NCBI GenBank assembly: GCA_964454335.1
Contig: CAYVVT010000017.1
Span: 1-64,000 of the forward strand
Direction: 5' to 3'
Length of the DNA: 64,000 bases
From: CAYVVT01 sp964454335
GTDB taxonomy: Bacteria; Fidelibacterota; UBA8477; JABMPR01
The notes beneath the pieces were generated by a model. The model was not told the DNA's origin, searched no databases, and was given only the letters and a program-made list of their open reading frames with translations. Position numbers and translations under genes: made by a program. Shown in pieces: positions 17,130 through 27,400 of the stretch (its first letter is position 1; every line of letters starts with the position of its first letter).

Positions 17130-19301
17130 ATGAATTTCAATAAAATGTTAGCGGTGCTGATGATTCTGGCTGGCAGTTTACAGGCTGAGATCAATTCGCT
17201 TTCCGGGACCATCCGCAATGCCCTGACACTTGAACCATTGCCCTATGCCAACGTGGTGATCAAGGATACCTACCTTGGCGGCACTTCGAATGTCGATGGG
17301 TATTTTTATGTCAGCGGTCTCGAACATGATTCGGTCCTGGTCGTGTTCTCGTACATGGGTTATGAGACAAGGGTGGAGCAGATCAGCTACAAAGGCGACA
17401 CGCATATCATTCTTCCCGTAGCGCTGCAACCTCAGACCCTGGGGGGTGAGGAGGTCCTGGTGGAAGACTCGCTGCTGTTGTCACCGGAATTCCATCTGGA
17501 AACACAGGTCCCGGATGAACTCACCAGCATGAGAGAGGTGGATGTTCTGGAGGCTAGTGATGTAGATGTCGTGGGTTTTGAAATGAACCTGCTGCCGCGC
17601 CTGCCATATCTCACCCAGGGTGAAGCTGGTGTCCAGTTCCTCATCGAAGGAGTGCCTGTATTTCCTACACGACACCTCTACAGGATCTACCCGGCATTCA
17701 ATCTGAACGCCGTGAAGCACATCGCACACCATGCACCCGGCAAGATACTCCAGGCCGATGATCCCTATCGGGAAGTCACGGAACTGGTTTACAAGGAAGG
17801 CAACCGTACAGCCCTGGATCTCAGTGGCAGCCTGGGTCTGCTGGAAAGCGGTCTCACCATGTCAGGTCCCCATTTTGCAGGCGGATCCTGGTATATCAGT
17901 GGCCGGCGTATCGATTTTGACGGAATCTACAGTCTGGCCTCAGAGCGGGCGGACAGTGCCTTCAGTGAATTCATGCCGGATTACTATTTCTATGATCTGA
18001 ATGGCAAGATCACGCTCGACCTCTCTGAAAAGACAAAAGCATCTGCTGCAGCCTATCTGACCTACGATAAGCTTCACTGGCTGGGTGAACAGGGCATGAG
18101 TGCTCACACGAACTGGAATACGGGATTGGTCTCTGGCCGCCTGCAGCATCGATTCAGTCCCAGGATGCTGACCTCAATGGTCCTCTACCGCGCTCGGTAT
18201 CACAGTTTCTTCAGGGCCAATGATATACCTCTGGGCCAGGGGATCGATCTCAACGGTGATCTCAGCCATAATATGAGTGCCTTCGGGATCCGGACGGTGA
18301 CGGACTACTATCTGGGGAACAACAACGCACTGCTCTTCGGCTTGGGGACGAAACGCTATAGCTCTGATTTTGACTTCATCGATTCCAGTTCCGCAATCCT
18401 GGATGAACCCTGGGTGAGTACCATTGACCTGCTGTACCGCCAACCGCTGCCCTTCAGCCTGGGTGTTACCGCCGGTCTCGAAGGGATACATAATACAAGT
18501 CTGTCAGACTTCGCACTCAATCCAGAGTTGGAGGTATCCTGGTCACCCAACAATGTTTATTCCACCTATCTCTCGGTTTCGCAGAGTACACAGCAGCTGG
18601 CAGAGGTCTCATTTTCGAATACCCTTGAGCAGCCTGTATTCGATCTCGTCCTGCCCCTGGATGATACCGTGTTACAGCCTTCGGTGCTGACACTGCGCGG
18701 AGGTGGGGAACTGGTACCCGTGGTGGGCTATGAGATCATGGCCAGTTTCTTCTATGAGCAGATCAGTGATCCTTTGCTGATGAACCATGCCTGGACGGGT
18801 GATATCACGGATCAATCAAAATGGCTCCTGCAGTTCCAGGAAGCGGCTCGATCCGGAATAGAATTATCTGCAGAGAAACGCGCCGGCGGTTCTCAGATCA
18901 GATTGCGCTATCGCATGCAGACCGGTACACTCACGGACCAGCAGGCTAATGAATTCGATCTGCTGGGGGAGCGGGATCATCGAGCTGAATTGATCTTCAC
19001 CGGCGGCCTCGGCGACCACGGTGGGTACAAGCTGGACCTGAATCTGGCATCAGGTCGGCACTACCTGGATGCTTCGGATGATGCGGCAGTCAGTGATTTT
19101 TATCACCGTGTTGATGTTGCTCTGTTCAGGGAGATCGAGATCAATCAGGTCCAGGGGCGGCTCAGTCTGAAGCTCTTCAATCTGACTGGTGCCCGGAATG
19201 ACCGTTTGAACGAGAATGCCTGGAGTCCACTGACCGTGGAAGAACGTGCCCTGGCACTGCTACCCTTCCTGCCGACACTGAACCTTAATTTCAATTTCTA
19301 A
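17130..19301 (+). CDS. TonB-dependent outer-membrane receptor with N-terminal CarboxypepD-like domain
   Basis: A 723-residue outer-membrane protein. A signal peptide (about 1-19, LMILAGSLQA) is followed by a carboxypeptidase-regulatory-like beta-sandwich (about 25-105: SGTIRNALTLEPLPYANVVI, then GTSNVDGYFYVSGL). A diverged plug (about 120-230) and a long beta-barrel that ends in LNLNFNF, an aromatic C-terminal strand, follow. The plug lacks an obvious TonB box and the usual RG-G-Y/F-G signature, so the substrate is unknown. The gene is followed by two hairpins. It is not next to a SusD homologue, so a glycan-uptake role is unsupported. Confidence 0.8.
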   Translation: MNFNKMLAVLMILAGSLQAEINSLSGTIRNALTLEPLPYANVVIKDTYLGGTSNVDGYFYVSGLEHDSVLVVFSYMGYETRVEQISYKGDTHIILPVALQPQTLGGEEVLVEDSLLLSPEFHLETQVPDELTSMREVDVLEASDVDVVGFEMNLLPRLPYLTQGEAGVQFLIEGVPVFPTRHLYRIYPAFNLNAVKHIAHHAPGKILQADDPYREVTELVYKEGNRTALDLSGSLGLLESGLTMSGPHFAGGSWYISGRRIDFDGIYSLASERADSAFSEFMPDYYFYDLNGKITLDLSEKTKASAAAYLTYDKLHWLGEQGMSAHTNWNTGLVSGRLQHRFSPRMLTSMVLYRARYHSFFRANDIPLGQGIDLNGDLSHNMSAFGIRTVTDYYLGNNNALLFGLGTKRYSSDFDFIDSSSAILDEPWVSTIDLLYRQPLPFSLGVTAGLEGIHNTSLSDFALNPELEVSWSPNNVYSTYLSVSQSTQQLAEVSFSNTLEQPVFDLVLPLDDTVLQPSVLTLRGGGELVPVVGYEIMASFFYEQISDPLLMNHAWTGDITDQSKWLLQFQEAARSGIELSAEKRAGGSQIRLRYRMQTGTLTDQQANEFDLLGERDHRAELIFTGGLGDHGGYKLDLNLASGRHYLDASDDAAVSDFYHRVDVALFREIEINQVQGRLSLKLFNLTGARNDRLNENAWSPLTVEERALALLPFLPTLNLNFNF

Positions 19302-19307
19302 AAGAAA

Positions 19308-19370
19308 ACCCTGCTGCGCAGGGTCTTTCATGGATCTGGCTCTCCGAGAGTTCTCACTCTCGGAGAGTTT
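19308..19370. terminator. Double hairpin between converging genes
   Basis: ACCCTG/CAGGGT (19308-19313, 19319-19324) followed by CTTTC is one hairpin. CTCCGAGAG/CTCTCGGAG (19342-19350, 19357-19365) followed by AGTTTTC is a second, stronger one. They lie between the receptor gene and the converging PPK2 gene and probably terminate the receptor transcript. Confidence 0.75.
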
Positions 19371-19381
19371 TCATTTATCCA

Positions 19382-20383
19382 TCAACCAGGCAGTTCTCCC
19401 GGTTTCATCAGGTTGTCTTCCATGAGCTTCAGCTCATCGATACCGCTGATGACGATCTTGGGATCGGGTTCCAGGTCTTTCTTGGCGATCTTGCCAGTGT
19501 AATCCATGTTGGACAGGATGTATTTGATCACCCCCAGGCGGGCCAGTTTCTTATTGTCTGAGCGGATCACGGTCCAGGGTGCGATAGTCCTGTTGGATTC
19601 GCTGAGCATCTGGAATTTTTTCACCGTGTACTGATCCCACAACTTCTGGGCCTGCTGATCCACGGGACTGATCTTGAACTGTTTCAAGGGATTTGTCTTC
19701 CGCGCCTCAAAGCGTCCGGCCTGCTCTTCCCGGGATACAGAGAAATAAAATTTGAACATCTTGATCCCGTTCTTCACCAGCATCTGTTCGAACAGAGGAA
19801 CGTCCTTGAGGAAGCGCTTATTCTCCTCATCAGAACAGAAGCCCATAATGGGTTCAACCATGGCCCGGTTATACCAGCTGCGATCGAAGAGCACGATCTC
19901 ACGTTCAGTTGGCAGGTGCTGAATATAGCGCTGGAAATACCACTGGGTGCGTTCACGGTCGCTGGGTTTCTCCAGAGCGACGACACGGGCACCACGAGGA
20001 TTGAGATGCTCAGTGATCCGTTTGATGGTCCCACCCTTACCGGCGGCATCTCGACCCTCGAAGATCATGAGCACCTTCAGACCCTTATCCTTGATATGGT
20101 TCTGCATCTTCAGCAGTTCGATCTGCAGCTTTTTGAGCTCCATCTCGTAATCGATCGTGGCCTTCTTCACCAGAACCGGCAATCGTTTTGGGCTGGGCTT
20201 CTTGTCCAGGTTCTTGGCAGCCGTGCCCTCCGCCAGCTTCATCTTGATGGCATCGGCCGGTGCTTTCTTCTCCGTCGCAGCTGTGGCAGGTTTCGCCGCA
20301 GGCGTCGCAGGTTTTCTCGCCCTGGTAGTGGTCCTGGCAGTTGTTTTGCGTGCCGGCGGTTTCGAGTTTGATTTCTGTTCCAT
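19382..20383 (-). CDS. ppk2: Polyphosphate kinase 2 (PPK2), second of a tandem pair
   Basis: A 333-residue PPK2-family kinase. A low-complexity Lys/Ala/Pro/Thr-rich N-terminal tail (about 5-50) precedes one PPK2 domain with Walker A FEGRDAAGKGGTIKR, lid residues around KPSDRERTQWYFQRY and Walker B LFDRSWYNRAMVEP. PPK2 enzymes use polyphosphate to phosphorylate nucleoside di- or monophosphates. The ATG at 20383 has GGAGG four bases upstream; an in-frame start further up would run into the neighbouring gene. It is 16 bases after another PPK2 gene, with which it shares the core motifs but not the tail. Confidence 0.93.
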   Translation of the reverse strand: MEQKSNSKPPARKTTARTTTRARKPATPAAKPATAATEKKAPADAIKMKLAEGTAAKNLDKKPSPKRLPVLVKKATIDYEMELKKLQIELLKMQNHIKDKGLKVLMIFEGRDAAGKGGTIKRITEHLNPRGARVVALEKPSDRERTQWYFQRYIQHLPTEREIVLFDRSWYNRAMVEPIMGFCSDEENKRFLKDVPLFEQMLVKNGIKMFKFYFSVSREEQAGRFEARKTNPLKQFKISPVDQQAQKLWDQYTVKKFQMLSESNRTIAPWTVIRSDNKKLARLGVIKYILSNMDYTGKIAKKDLEPDPKIVISGIDELKLMEDNLMKPGELPG

Positions 20384-20399
20384 ACGACCTCCAACCATA

Positions 20400-21374
20400 T
20401 TATCGGACGAACTTACCATATTTCCTGCGCTGACGGCGCATCGCTGCCATTTCCTGATCACCGGAACGCACCACATCCTTATTCAACGAGAAATCCAGGT
20501 TGCGCCGGCGACCACGGTAGCGTACGGAGTTGAGTATGACCTTCATGGTTTCCATCCGAGCCTGATGCTTGTCATCGGAACGGATGATATACCAGGGACA
20601 TTCAGCGGTATGGGTTCTCTGCAGGAAGCGATATTTTTTTGTTGTGAACTCGTCCCACAGCTCCTGGGCCTGGAGATCCACCTCGCTGAGCTTCCACTGT
20701 CGCAGGGGATCATTCTGGCGACGTTCAAAACGCCGGGACTGCTCCTCCTTCGAGACCGAATAATACAACTTGAGCAGCACGGTCTTACCGTCTGAGACAA
20801 AGTTGTGTTCGTAGGAATTCACCATCCTCAGGAAATCGTTGTACTGCTTTTTCGAACAGAAGCCCATCACCGGCTCAACCATGGCGCGGTTGTACCACGA
20901 TCGGTCGAAAAGGGCCATTTCACCCGCATAGGGGAAATGTTCGATATAGCGTTTCATGTGCAGTTCGGTGCGTTGTCGGCTGGAAGGTTTCCCCAGCACG
21001 ATGACCCGGTAACGTTTCTCGTTCATGTAGCGGGTGACCCGTCGGATGGTACCACCCTTTCCAGAGGCATCACGACCATCGAAGAGGACGATCATCTTGA
21101 TCCCCAGCCGTTCGATATGCTTCTGCAGCTTTATCAATTCTGCCTGGTACGGCTTTAGCTCCACACTCTGCTGGTACTTCAGCAGGGCGGCACGTATGAT
21201 CTTTTCTTTCTGCTTCTTCTTGAGCTGTTCGAGGATGGTTTCCAGCGGCAGTGCAGCTTCATCGCTGCCCACCCGGCGACCGACCTTCTGTAACGCTTTC
21301 CGAATGGTACCTGTTATGGCAGGCGCGTCTACATCCAGTCCTTCCGACAGGCTCTCAAAATCGTCATTAATCAT
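20400..21374 (-). CDS. ppk2: Polyphosphate kinase 2 (PPK2), first of a tandem pair
   Basis: A 324-residue PPK2 protein with Walker A FDGRDASGKGGTIRRV, LGKPSSRQRTELHMKRY in the lid region and Walker B LFDRSWYNRAMVEPVMGFC. The N-terminal about 90 residues differ from those of the downstream paralogue (acidic, then a Lys/Gln-rich helix). The two proteins match closely over the catalytic core, so they arose by duplication and have diverged, perhaps in nucleotide preference (ADP versus GDP, or NMP versus NDP). No ppk1 or exopolyphosphatase gene lies in the window. Confidence 0.93.
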   Translation of the reverse strand: MINDDFESLSEGLDVDAPAITGTIRKALQKVGRRVGSDEAALPLETILEQLKKKQKEKIIRAALLKYQQSVELKPYQAELIKLQKHIERLGIKMIVLFDGRDASGKGGTIRRVTRYMNEKRYRVIVLGKPSSRQRTELHMKRYIEHFPYAGEMALFDRSWYNRAMVEPVMGFCSKKQYNDFLRMVNSYEHNFVSDGKTVLLKLYYSVSKEEQSRRFERRQNDPLRQWKLSEVDLQAQELWDEFTTKKYRFLQRTHTAECPWYIIRSDDKHQARMETMKVILNSVRYRGRRRNLDFSLNKDVVRSGDQEMAAMRRQRRKYGKFVR

Positions 21375-21532
21375 AAGACTCGAAAATTCTTCTCAGTTTG
21401 TAGGTTCAGATTGATTTCCAATGTTCCAATTCTTCGGGAGCCAAAATCTAGGGTCTGCCTGTAAACAGTCCAAGAACATCCATCACGATGCCACATGCGA
21501 TTTTCCCGAGAAGTCGGTAAAATTGAATATAC

Positions 21533-21556
21533 AAAAAGGGCTCACACGGAGCCCTT
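21533..21556 (-). terminator. Intrinsic terminator of the lpxH-HEAT-FxLYD operon
   Basis: On the minus strand AAGGGCTC, a five-base loop and GAGCCCTT run into TTTTTG. It lies 47 bases beyond the stop codon of the secreted protein gene that ends at 21603. Confidence 0.85.
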
Positions 21557-21602
21557 CGCATAGAAATTCAGTTTATAACCGGACTCAGATCATCTCAAGA
21601 TC

Positions 21603-22403
21603 TCAGTTGAACTCGTCGAAAAGTACTTTGTAGGTGACATAGGAGATCTTGCCGGATTCGGTTCCCGGTGGCAGGGTCACTTCCACCCTGAAAGGAGCCG
21701 TGGCCCCAGGAGACAGGGAGGATTCGCTGATGATACCGGAGAAGAAAGAATAGGGCTCACCGCTGATATAGGCTGAATCCTGCGCCACGATGTGCGTACG
21801 CTTGTCGTGCAGTCGGTACACGACCCGCACAAAATCCGCGCGACGCAGACCCTGGTTCTTCACCAGGCCGATGAAGACCCGTTTGTCAGAGTGGTGCTGG
21901 TCCTCGAAATCCCCGTCGATCTTGACGTCCGCGTGCAGTTTGTCGTAAGGTTTCAGATCGACGATATTTTCCTGCTCGATGGACAGCAGACCGATATTGG
22001 TCTGCACGATGACGCGGTCCAGGTTCTCCGAAATGATCTTACCCTGGACGATGGTGCCATTGCTGAGCCGGATCTCGCTGATCTGCTCAGGCAGGTTGAT
22101 GAGCCTCTTGATCTCCTTGCGGATCCGGGGGGAACTGAGATCATCGTATTCGTCGATGCGCATACGCAGGCGGTTCAGCTCATCCTCGATCTCCCTGACC
22201 TCCTGCTGGAGCTGCCGCAGGGGATCGCCCATCTGGTACAGATCGATCTCAGGCTCGAAGAATTCACGGGGTGGACTCGGTGTCCGGCCACCACCCAGAC
22301 TGTCCACCTGGGCGTACAGTGTCCCTGGAGTTGCTGGTATGAACAGACAGAAAGCCAGCAGCAGCAGGGGAATGATGAAAGCGGGTCTGCTCAATCGGCT
22401 CAT
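21603..22403 (-). CDS. Secreted coiled-coil protein with C-terminal FxLYD-like domain
   Basis: A 266-residue exported protein not assigned to a named family. A signal peptide (about 1-35, PLLLLAFCLFIPATPGTLYA) is followed by a Pro-rich patch, a heptad-like charged helix (about 65-105, QEVREIEDELNRLRMRIDEY), a small beta segment (IRLSNGTIVQGKII) that resembles Sm-like or SH3-like barrel strands, and a domain (about 165-265) with FxLYD-type features (VFIGLVKNQGLRRADFVRVV). It probably works in the periplasm or on the outer membrane. Its ATG overlaps the stop of the HEAT lipoprotein gene (ATGA), so the two are likely translated together. Confidence 0.75.
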   Translation of the reverse strand: MSRLSRPAFIIPLLLLAFCLFIPATPGTLYAQVDSLGGGRTPSPPREFFEPEIDLYQMGDPLRQLQQEVREIEDELNRLRMRIDEYDDLSSPRIRKEIKRLINLPEQISEIRLSNGTIVQGKIISENLDRVIVQTNIGLLSIEQENIVDLKPYDKLHADVKIDGDFEDQHHSDKRVFIGLVKNQGLRRADFVRVVYRLHDKRTHIVAQDSAYISGEPYSFFSGIISESSLSPGATAPFRVEVTLPPGTESGKISYVTYKVLFDEFN

Positions 22404-23503
22404 CCTTCGGCCTCCCAAGCCGCTTGTGTTTTCCGGGCTGTTTCCTGAAGTTTCTGTTCGAGTGAATAGTCTTCCAGGGTTTCCACGAGCTGCTTTATGT
22501 CTTTATAGAAGATGTAGTTGTCAGGGTTGTCCAGGATCTCGATGAGACTTTCTGCGATCTGAGCGTCCTCGAATTTCACCAGGCTCTGGATGGCACGTCT
22601 GCGATAGCGGCTGGGCAGTGTATCGTCCTGGGCTACTTTCAGCATGGCGCCTTTCAGTTTGGGATCATCAAAATCCCCCAGGGCCTGGGTGATGGCATCC
22701 ACCATGGCATGATAGGTGGCCTGCTCGTTATGCAGGGCTTCAATGAGCGCGATCACCAGCCGTTCGTCTTTATATTCATCCATCACTGAGATGGCAAAGC
22801 TCTCAACCTGGCGCTGCGTCTGGGGATTTTCAAGCATCTCTGCGAGCATGGTGGCGATAGCAGGGTCATTCTTTGAAGCCAGGATCTCCACTGCCAGATT
22901 ACGAGTACCGATATCTATCTTGGGGTTCTTGGCGATCTGCATGAGAATGGGGACAACCCGCTCGTCATCAAGGCGTCCCAGCGTAAGCGTCAAATTCTTC
23001 AGGAAGGCCGCATAGTCCGTCTTTGCCTCTGCGTACATCTTGAGGATAAGGGCGATGGATCTTGCATCCACCTGGTCCTCAACGATCTGGAACATCTCGT
23101 CCCGGACCTGGATGTAACCTTTGCGGCTCGATTCCATAGCCAGCAGGATGGTACGGATATTCTCCACATCCTGTGTCCGGCTCAGGGCCTGTACTCCGAT
23201 ATTGAATAATTCGTAATCAAGGTCCTCACCTTCCTTCAAAGAATTGCGGATAGCCTGGATGCCCACGGGATCATTCGATTCAATGATCTTCATGAGCGCT
23301 TCCTTGCGTACTTCCTTGGGCAGGCTAGGATCCCGGTAGTAGGTTATGAGATTATTGAGGGCCTTCTTCTTGCCTTCGCGGTAATCACTGTAGCTCTCAG
23401 AGACCATACTGGAATCGACGACATCGTTCGATGAGCAGGTCACCAGAAATACCGTGGCGGCCACCGGTAACAGGTACCGTAAAAACCTTCGAGCTGTGTT
23501 CAT
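22400..23503 (-). CDS. HEAT-repeat lipoprotein
   Basis: A 367-residue lipoprotein. The signal peptide ends in the lipobox LVTC/SS (cysteine near residue 23), and mature residues 45-350 form at least seven HEAT/armadillo-like helical pairs (for example DPVGIQAIRNSLKEGEDLDY, DERVVPILMQIAKNPKIDIG, DPAIATMLAEMLENP). Such alpha-solenoids are protein-binding scaffolds. The start at 23503 gives a standard signal peptide; an ATG ten codons upstream adds an unneeded segment. It is co-translated with the FxLYD protein, and the two may form an envelope complex. Function unknown. Confidence 0.82.
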   Translation of the reverse strand: MNTARRFLRYLLPVAATVFLVTCSSNDVVDSSMVSESYSDYREGKKKALNNLITYYRDPSLPKEVRKEALMKIIESNDPVGIQAIRNSLKEGEDLDYELFNIGVQALSRTQDVENIRTILLAMESSRKGYIQVRDEMFQIVEDQVDARSIALILKMYAEAKTDYAAFLKNLTLTLGRLDDERVVPILMQIAKNPKIDIGTRNLAVEILASKNDPAIATMLAEMLENPQTQRQVESFAISVMDEYKDERLVIALIEALHNEQATYHAMVDAITQALGDFDDPKLKGAMLKVAQDDTLPSRYRRRAIQSLVKFEDAQIAESLIEILDNPDNYIFYKDIKQLVETLEDYSLEQKLQETARKTQAAWEAEG

Positions 23504-23580
23504 GGGCTTTCCCACTGTAAAGATGTTGTTCACACCCGGTTTGAACCTTTCAATCAGTTTATCCTAATTTTGGGTGCAAG

Positions 23581-24345
23581 TCAAGCTAAAAGCCTCTGTG
23601 GCAGGCTTTTAACAGGCCACTGTTTAAGTGATAGATTCAGTCCATCGTAGTAACCGTATGAAAAATGCTGTAGGAAGTCACCTATGGTGAGGAAGGTTTT
23701 TCCATCAACGTTTTGCAGTCGTGGAAGATGAATGTGGCCGGTGACAAAGAAATCGACACCCTCGGCGAACACCGTTCGGGCATACTCTACATTCTCATCG
23801 ATGAGGGCGTTCAGGTCATGCAGGGTATCCTCAGTGAGGGTCCGGCTGGTATAGGATACCTTTTCTGCCAGCCACTTGCCCATTGCCGGGGGGACCAGCC
23901 AACGGAACAGGAAGGTGCTGGTACGGCTGCGGATAATGCGCCTGAAGACGCGATAGGCCCGGTCATCCTTTGCCAGTCCATCACCGTGTATGCAGAAGAA
24001 ACGATGATCGTTCAGTTCGATCTCCACGGGATCGAGATGGATGATGATGCCCAGCTCATTTTTCAGGAACGCTCCCAGCCAGAAATCATGGTTTCCGGCG
24101 ATGTAATGGATCTCGATACCCGCCTGGGTCAATTCAGCCAGCTTCTGATACACCCCCCTGTATTCCTCGATGATGACAGAGCCCCATTCAAAATAGAAAT
24201 CAAAGAAATCCCCGACGATGATGAGGGTCGCTTGCTCTGTACGCACCTGGTCCAGCAGACTGAACAGTTCATTTCTGCGTACCTGCTCATTGCCCTTAAC
24301 TTTCATGGCGAGATGAACGTCAGAGATGAAGTAGGCGGATTGCAT
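23581..24345 (-). CDS. lpxH: UDP-2,3-diacylglucosamine diphosphatase-like phosphoesterase (LpxH family)
   Basis: A 254-residue calcineurin-type phosphoesterase with the complete metal-binding series: SDVHLAM (Asp/His, about 8-14), GDFFDFYFEW (Asp), AGNHDFWLG (Asn/His), CIHGDGLA (His) and TGHIHLPRL (His-x-His). The FDFYFEW and GNHDFWLG forms are typical of LpxH and its FCB-group relatives, which remove UMP from UDP-diacylglucosamine in lipid A synthesis. It supports an outer membrane with LPS. An inverted repeat (AAAAGCCT/AGGCTTTT, 23588-23610) lies inside the last codons and may slow or end transcription. Confidence 0.87.
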   Translation of the reverse strand: MQSAYFISDVHLAMKVKGNEQVRRNELFSLLDQVRTEQATLIIVGDFFDFYFEWGSVIIEEYRGVYQKLAELTQAGIEIHYIAGNHDFWLGAFLKNELGIIIHLDPVEIELNDHRFFCIHGDGLAKDDRAYRVFRRIIRSRTSTFLFRWLVPPAMGKWLAEKVSYTSRTLTEDTLHDLNALIDENVEYARTVFAEGVDFFVTGHIHLPRLQNVDGKTFLTIGDFLQHFSYGYYDGLNLSLKQWPVKSLPQRLLA

Positions 24346-24494
24346 GGCGCAAAAGTTACACGGAGCACATGTTTCAACCAGTCATTTGTACCAATCTTAT
24401 CTCAGGATGGAGAAGCGTTTGACAAGCGTGTGACCTTTATGTATTTTGCCGATTACGGGTGGAACCTATGCGCAGAAACAGGTGTTGAAAAAAC

Positions 24495-27400
24495 ATGAAT
24501 AATATGATCCCCTACGGACGTCTCATATGTCTGCTATTCCTTGGCCTGCTGGTTGTGGTTCAGCCCCTCGAGGCCAAGTTCGGAAAGAACAAGGTCCAGT
24601 ACAAGACCATCGAATGGTCCTATCTGCAAACCCCTCATTTTGATATCTATTTTTACGAGGGTGGCGAGCATGTAGCACAATACGCTGCAGACATCGCTGA
24701 AAAATCCTACAATCATATAGCCTTCCAGCTCAACTGGCAGCTGAGTAAACGCATATCGATCATCCTGTACAATTCACACAACGATTTCCAGCAGACAAAT
24801 GTCACCCTGAGCTATCTCCAGGAAGGTATCGGCGGTTTTACCGAACTGTTCAAGAATCGCGTGGTGATGCCATTCGAGGGCAGTTATGAACAGTTTCGCC
24901 ATGTGCTGCATCACGAGTTGACCCATGCCATTATCAACGATCTGATCTATGGTGGTAATGTTCAGTCCATCGTATCCGGCAAGATGCGTGTGAACATGCC
25001 GCTCTGGTTGACGGAAGGCTACGCAGAGTACAGTTCACTGGACTGGGATTCCAGAGCAGACATGATCCTGCGGGATGCTGCGGTCAACGGCCAATTGCCT
25101 TCGGTGGATTACCTGAACTACTACATGGCTTACAAGGGTGGCCAGAGTGTGCTGCGTTTTATCGGCGAGACCTATGGCGTAGAGCGTATCGGAGAATTGT
25201 TCCACGAGATCCGCCGCAGAAAGAATGTCGATCAGGCACTGGAAACCTCCCTGGGTATGGATACAGAGGGACTCACGGAGAAATGGCATCTCGCCGTACG
25301 CCGGGACTACTGGCCGGATATCGAGGGTCGCGAAAATCTGGAATCCACCGGGCAGCGCCTCACCGACCATGCGGAACTGCGGAATTATTTCAATGTCAGC
25401 CCGGCCATATCGCCCAACGGTGGTAAGATCGCCTTCCTCTCTGACCGGTCAGGATATGCCGATATCTATGTCATGTCCGCAGATGATGGCCGTCAGATGA
25501 ACCGTATCGTCTCCGGGCAGCGGAAGGCCGACCTGGAAGAACTGAAATGGCTGAGTCCGGGTCTGTCCTGGGCTCCGAATAACCGTCATATTGTCTTCGC
25601 GGCCAAGTCAGGGGATGAGGACGCGCTGGTCTTCTTCGATACCCAGGACGAGAAGAAGAAGATCCGTAAGCTGGGTCTTGACGGGATCTTCACGGCAAGC
25701 TGGTCGCCAAATGGCGATGATGTGGTCTTTTCAGGTATCAAGAATGGTCGTACCGACCTGTTCCTTTACTCCATCAAGACCAGGGAACTACGTCCGCTTA
25801 CCTCTGATGTATTCTCAGATTCCCGCCCGTCATGGTCAGCCGATGGCAACAAGATCGCATTTATCTCTGATCGCGGTTCCATTTTGAACAATGGTCTGTC
25901 ACCTGTCGCTGAGCAGGATGTCCGTGAGCAGGTTCTGACGCATGATTTCATGTTCACCGATGTCTATGTCTACGATCTGCCCAGCGGACTGATCCAACGC
26001 ATCACCAACTCACCTGGGAACGAGGATTCACCGGTATTCTCCAGCACGACCAATCAGCTGGCCTATACTTCTGAGCGATCAGGTATCTCCAATATCTATC
26101 TGTATAATTTTGACAGTGGTGAAGAATCACCGCTCACAAATATCATGACCGGTATCTTCCAGCTAAGTTGGAGTGCAGATGATTCCCGTCTGGTCTTTTC
26201 CGGCTACGAGCATGGTGGCTGGGATATCTTCAGCATGAATAATCCGCTGGGGGAGATGGACAAGGTTCCTGATCCACCGCTTTCGAACTACCTGACCCGC
26301 AAGAATCTCCAACTCGACCTGACTTACTCGGATACGTTGCCAGATCGTGTCAGCGAGGAGAAGCGCGAGTTCGAGAAGTACGTCTTTACGGGACCGGAAT
26401 CCTACTTTGACACATCACCTGTAGATGTAGCCGAGCCCATCGATCCAAGCGTTTTTCAGGACAGCTCCGGGGATTACCGGATCCGGGACTACAAGACCCG
26501 GTTTACCGTCGACCTGGTGGACGCCCAGGCCGGTTACTCCAATTTCTTCGGGCTCCAGGGGAATGCCGTCATGGTATTCAGTGATATCCTTGGCAACCAC
26601 CGTATCCTCTTTGGATTCGAGCTGTACAAGGACCTTCAACATTCCGATCTGCTGCTGGGCTATGATTATCTGGCCAACCGGACCAACCTGCATGCCATGC
26701 TGTTCAATTACCCGGACCAGTACCAGGTATATAACTGGGTTGGATACTACCGGACCGAGATCTGGACCTTCCGGCAGTATGGCGGGATCTTCGGGCTGGA
26801 TTATCCGCTGAGCAAGTATTCCCGTATTGAAGGGAGCGTCACCTGGCTGAACTTGTACAAACGTGTTACCGAGGCTGTAAGCCTGACGGAGGTCGTGGAT
26901 CTCATCGAGCCCCAGAATTCGGTGTACATGATGCCGTCACTCACCTGGTCATTTGATAATGTGCTTTACGGTAGTCTGTACCCGGTGGACGGCTGGCGCA
27001 TGGACGTCGGGATCAAGGCGTCACCACCCTTCCCGCTGGCAGAGCGTGAATTCGTCACTCTGAATACTGATATCCGCAGGTACTTCAAGGTTTACAATGA
27101 ATACTCTTTCGCCCTGCGCTTCTCGGCGGGGAGCAGTCATGGTCCCCAGCCTGAACAGTATCTGGCAGGTGGTGTGGCCAACTGGCTCAACTACCGGGTG
27201 GAGGGGCAATATCTGGATCGCCTGCGCGAGTACGAGGACCTTTATTTCTCCCAATATGTGACACCGATCCGGGGTGCACCGTATTTTTCCCTGGTAGGCA
27301 ATCATTTCTCAGCATTCAATGCGGAATTTCGCTTTCCGTTTATCGAATACCTGGTCCTGAAGTGGCCGATCTCAGCGGTATTCGGTAATGTGCGGGGCCT

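Noticed and set aside
17130..19301. SusC-type glycan importer
   Set aside because: It has a CarboxypepD-like domain but no SusD gene next to it, and the plug and barrel are shorter than SusC.
23713..24498. Plus-strand open frame (261 codons) opposite lpxH
   Set aside because: Shadow of lpxH, whose metal motifs are complete; the antisense product resembles no family.
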